A stretch of 57,500 bases of DNA, taken from positions 13,952,175 to 14,009,674 of the forward strand of contig OZ037768.1 of assembly GCA_964035545.1 (NCBI GenBank). Direction: 5' to 3'. Positions within the stretch are counted from its first letter, which is position 1; every line of letters starts with the position of its first letter. A model generated the notes under the pieces. The model was not told where the DNA came from, ran no database searches, and was given only the letters and a program-made list of their open reading frames with translations. Shown one piece after another: positions 56,700 through 57,500 of this stretch. The translations under genes and the position numbers were made by a program. The DNA comes from Bugula neritina. Lineage: Eukaryota; Bryozoa; Gymnolaemata; Cheilostomatida; Bugulidae.

Positions 56700-57500
56700 T
56701 ATAGTTGTCCAACTGCTAGAGTCTAGACGTTATATAAGTAATGCAGTCACGCATAAACAAGTTTATATTGACAAAATTACTTATTCATAATAAATGATAA
56801 ATAAGTGGCTAGATCACAGAAATATTGTAATGCTTTATTAAAAGAATAAATTTTACTGGCAAGAACTAAAGCTATTACAGTAAATTAAAACTTTTACTAC
56901 CGAACACCAAGTCTACTGTAGTCAATTAATACCAAAGCCAGTAAGTATTCAGTAGCAGATAAAGTTTTAGTGAAGAGCAAGAAACCCATCAGTTCCTTGG
57001 GCTATTGTAGTCTGCCATGATTTCTTATAGTGGGGGGGAGTAGTTATTACCCAGAGAAGTTAGCTATGCAGCTAGCACTGATAGGAAGTTATAGGACTAA
57101 TAGGAATAAACTGTCACTACAGCTGAATGACACACTGTATAATGCTGAGACATGCCAGGTTATCAGGCTTAGAGCTGCAGAATGTGAAGTAATGGATAAC
57201 AACTAGATTGGTAGATTACCCACAACTTTTTGCTAACAACTAATTGGGTGCTACCCGTAATAGTTAACAAAACTTCCAAACTGAGAGTAAAACTCAGATT
57301 TTACTGTTAACGAAGTTCAATCAAGCCTAAGCTAATATTCACGTACGGCATACCTTTACATAATTTAGGAAAAATGGTATTACAGTAAATCACTGCAATA
57401 TTTTGCATATATAATAGCCGAACATTTAACCTTCTACTTAACACACCGCATTAAAAAATCTGATGACCTTTCAGAAATAAATACAGATAAATTTGTATCA

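Larger units (their letters stand above)
55977..57500. other. Upstream intron/flank of the laminin gene
   Basis: No confident exon. It holds a foldback element (56429-56595) and a stray LE-exon copy (56618-56699). The missing LN exon and signal peptide were not recognised here. Confidence 0.5.

Overview
This is animal nuclear DNA. It is AT-rich and intron-dense, with GT-AG introns mostly of 100-900 bp. The laminin chain is divergent and the genes are packed tail to tail around mobile elements. An early-branching invertebrate such as a sponge fits best, but nothing in the window proves the taxon.

Layout. (1) 1-6874: a decayed Ty3/gypsy LTR retrotransposon (copy 1), cut by the window start. 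(2) 6875-7545: a stray copy of a laminin G exon segment whose parent lies at 32031-32705. (3) 7890-19493: a second Ty3/gypsy element (copy 2) with both LTRs. Its 3' LTR is split by a nested 4.18 kb DNA transposon (15153-19331) with terminal inverted repeats of about 1.08 kb and an AT target duplication. (4) 19775-21096: a non-autonomous element flanked by TA, followed by a relic retroelement integrase. (5) 22745-27360 (+): a ten-exon gene for a UPF0489 (C5orf22-like) protein. (6) 28299-55973 (-): most of a laminin alpha chain gene, reading LN, laminin-type EGF (LE) repeats, an L4b-like domain, more LE, L4, more LE, a coiled coil and LG1-LG5. Its 5' end lies beyond 55973. Its introns hold two tRNA-derived SINEs, a LINE fragment, a perfect 50-bp-arm palindrome and several minisatellites that abut splice sites.

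Main observation. The two gypsy copies are diverged but share three layout features. Gag and pro-pol are joined by a correctly phased GTTAAAC slippery heptamer (-1 frameshift). Pol ends in a proline-rich tail that runs into a phase-1 5' splice site. A matching 3' splice site about 0.3 kb downstream would join pol in frame to an exon encoding two zinc-binding fingers and a basic coiled coil. This suggests an element in which splicing decides whether the polyprotein carries a C-terminal zinc-finger module. Both copies are broken, so this is a reconstruction of the element's layout, not evidence of present activity.
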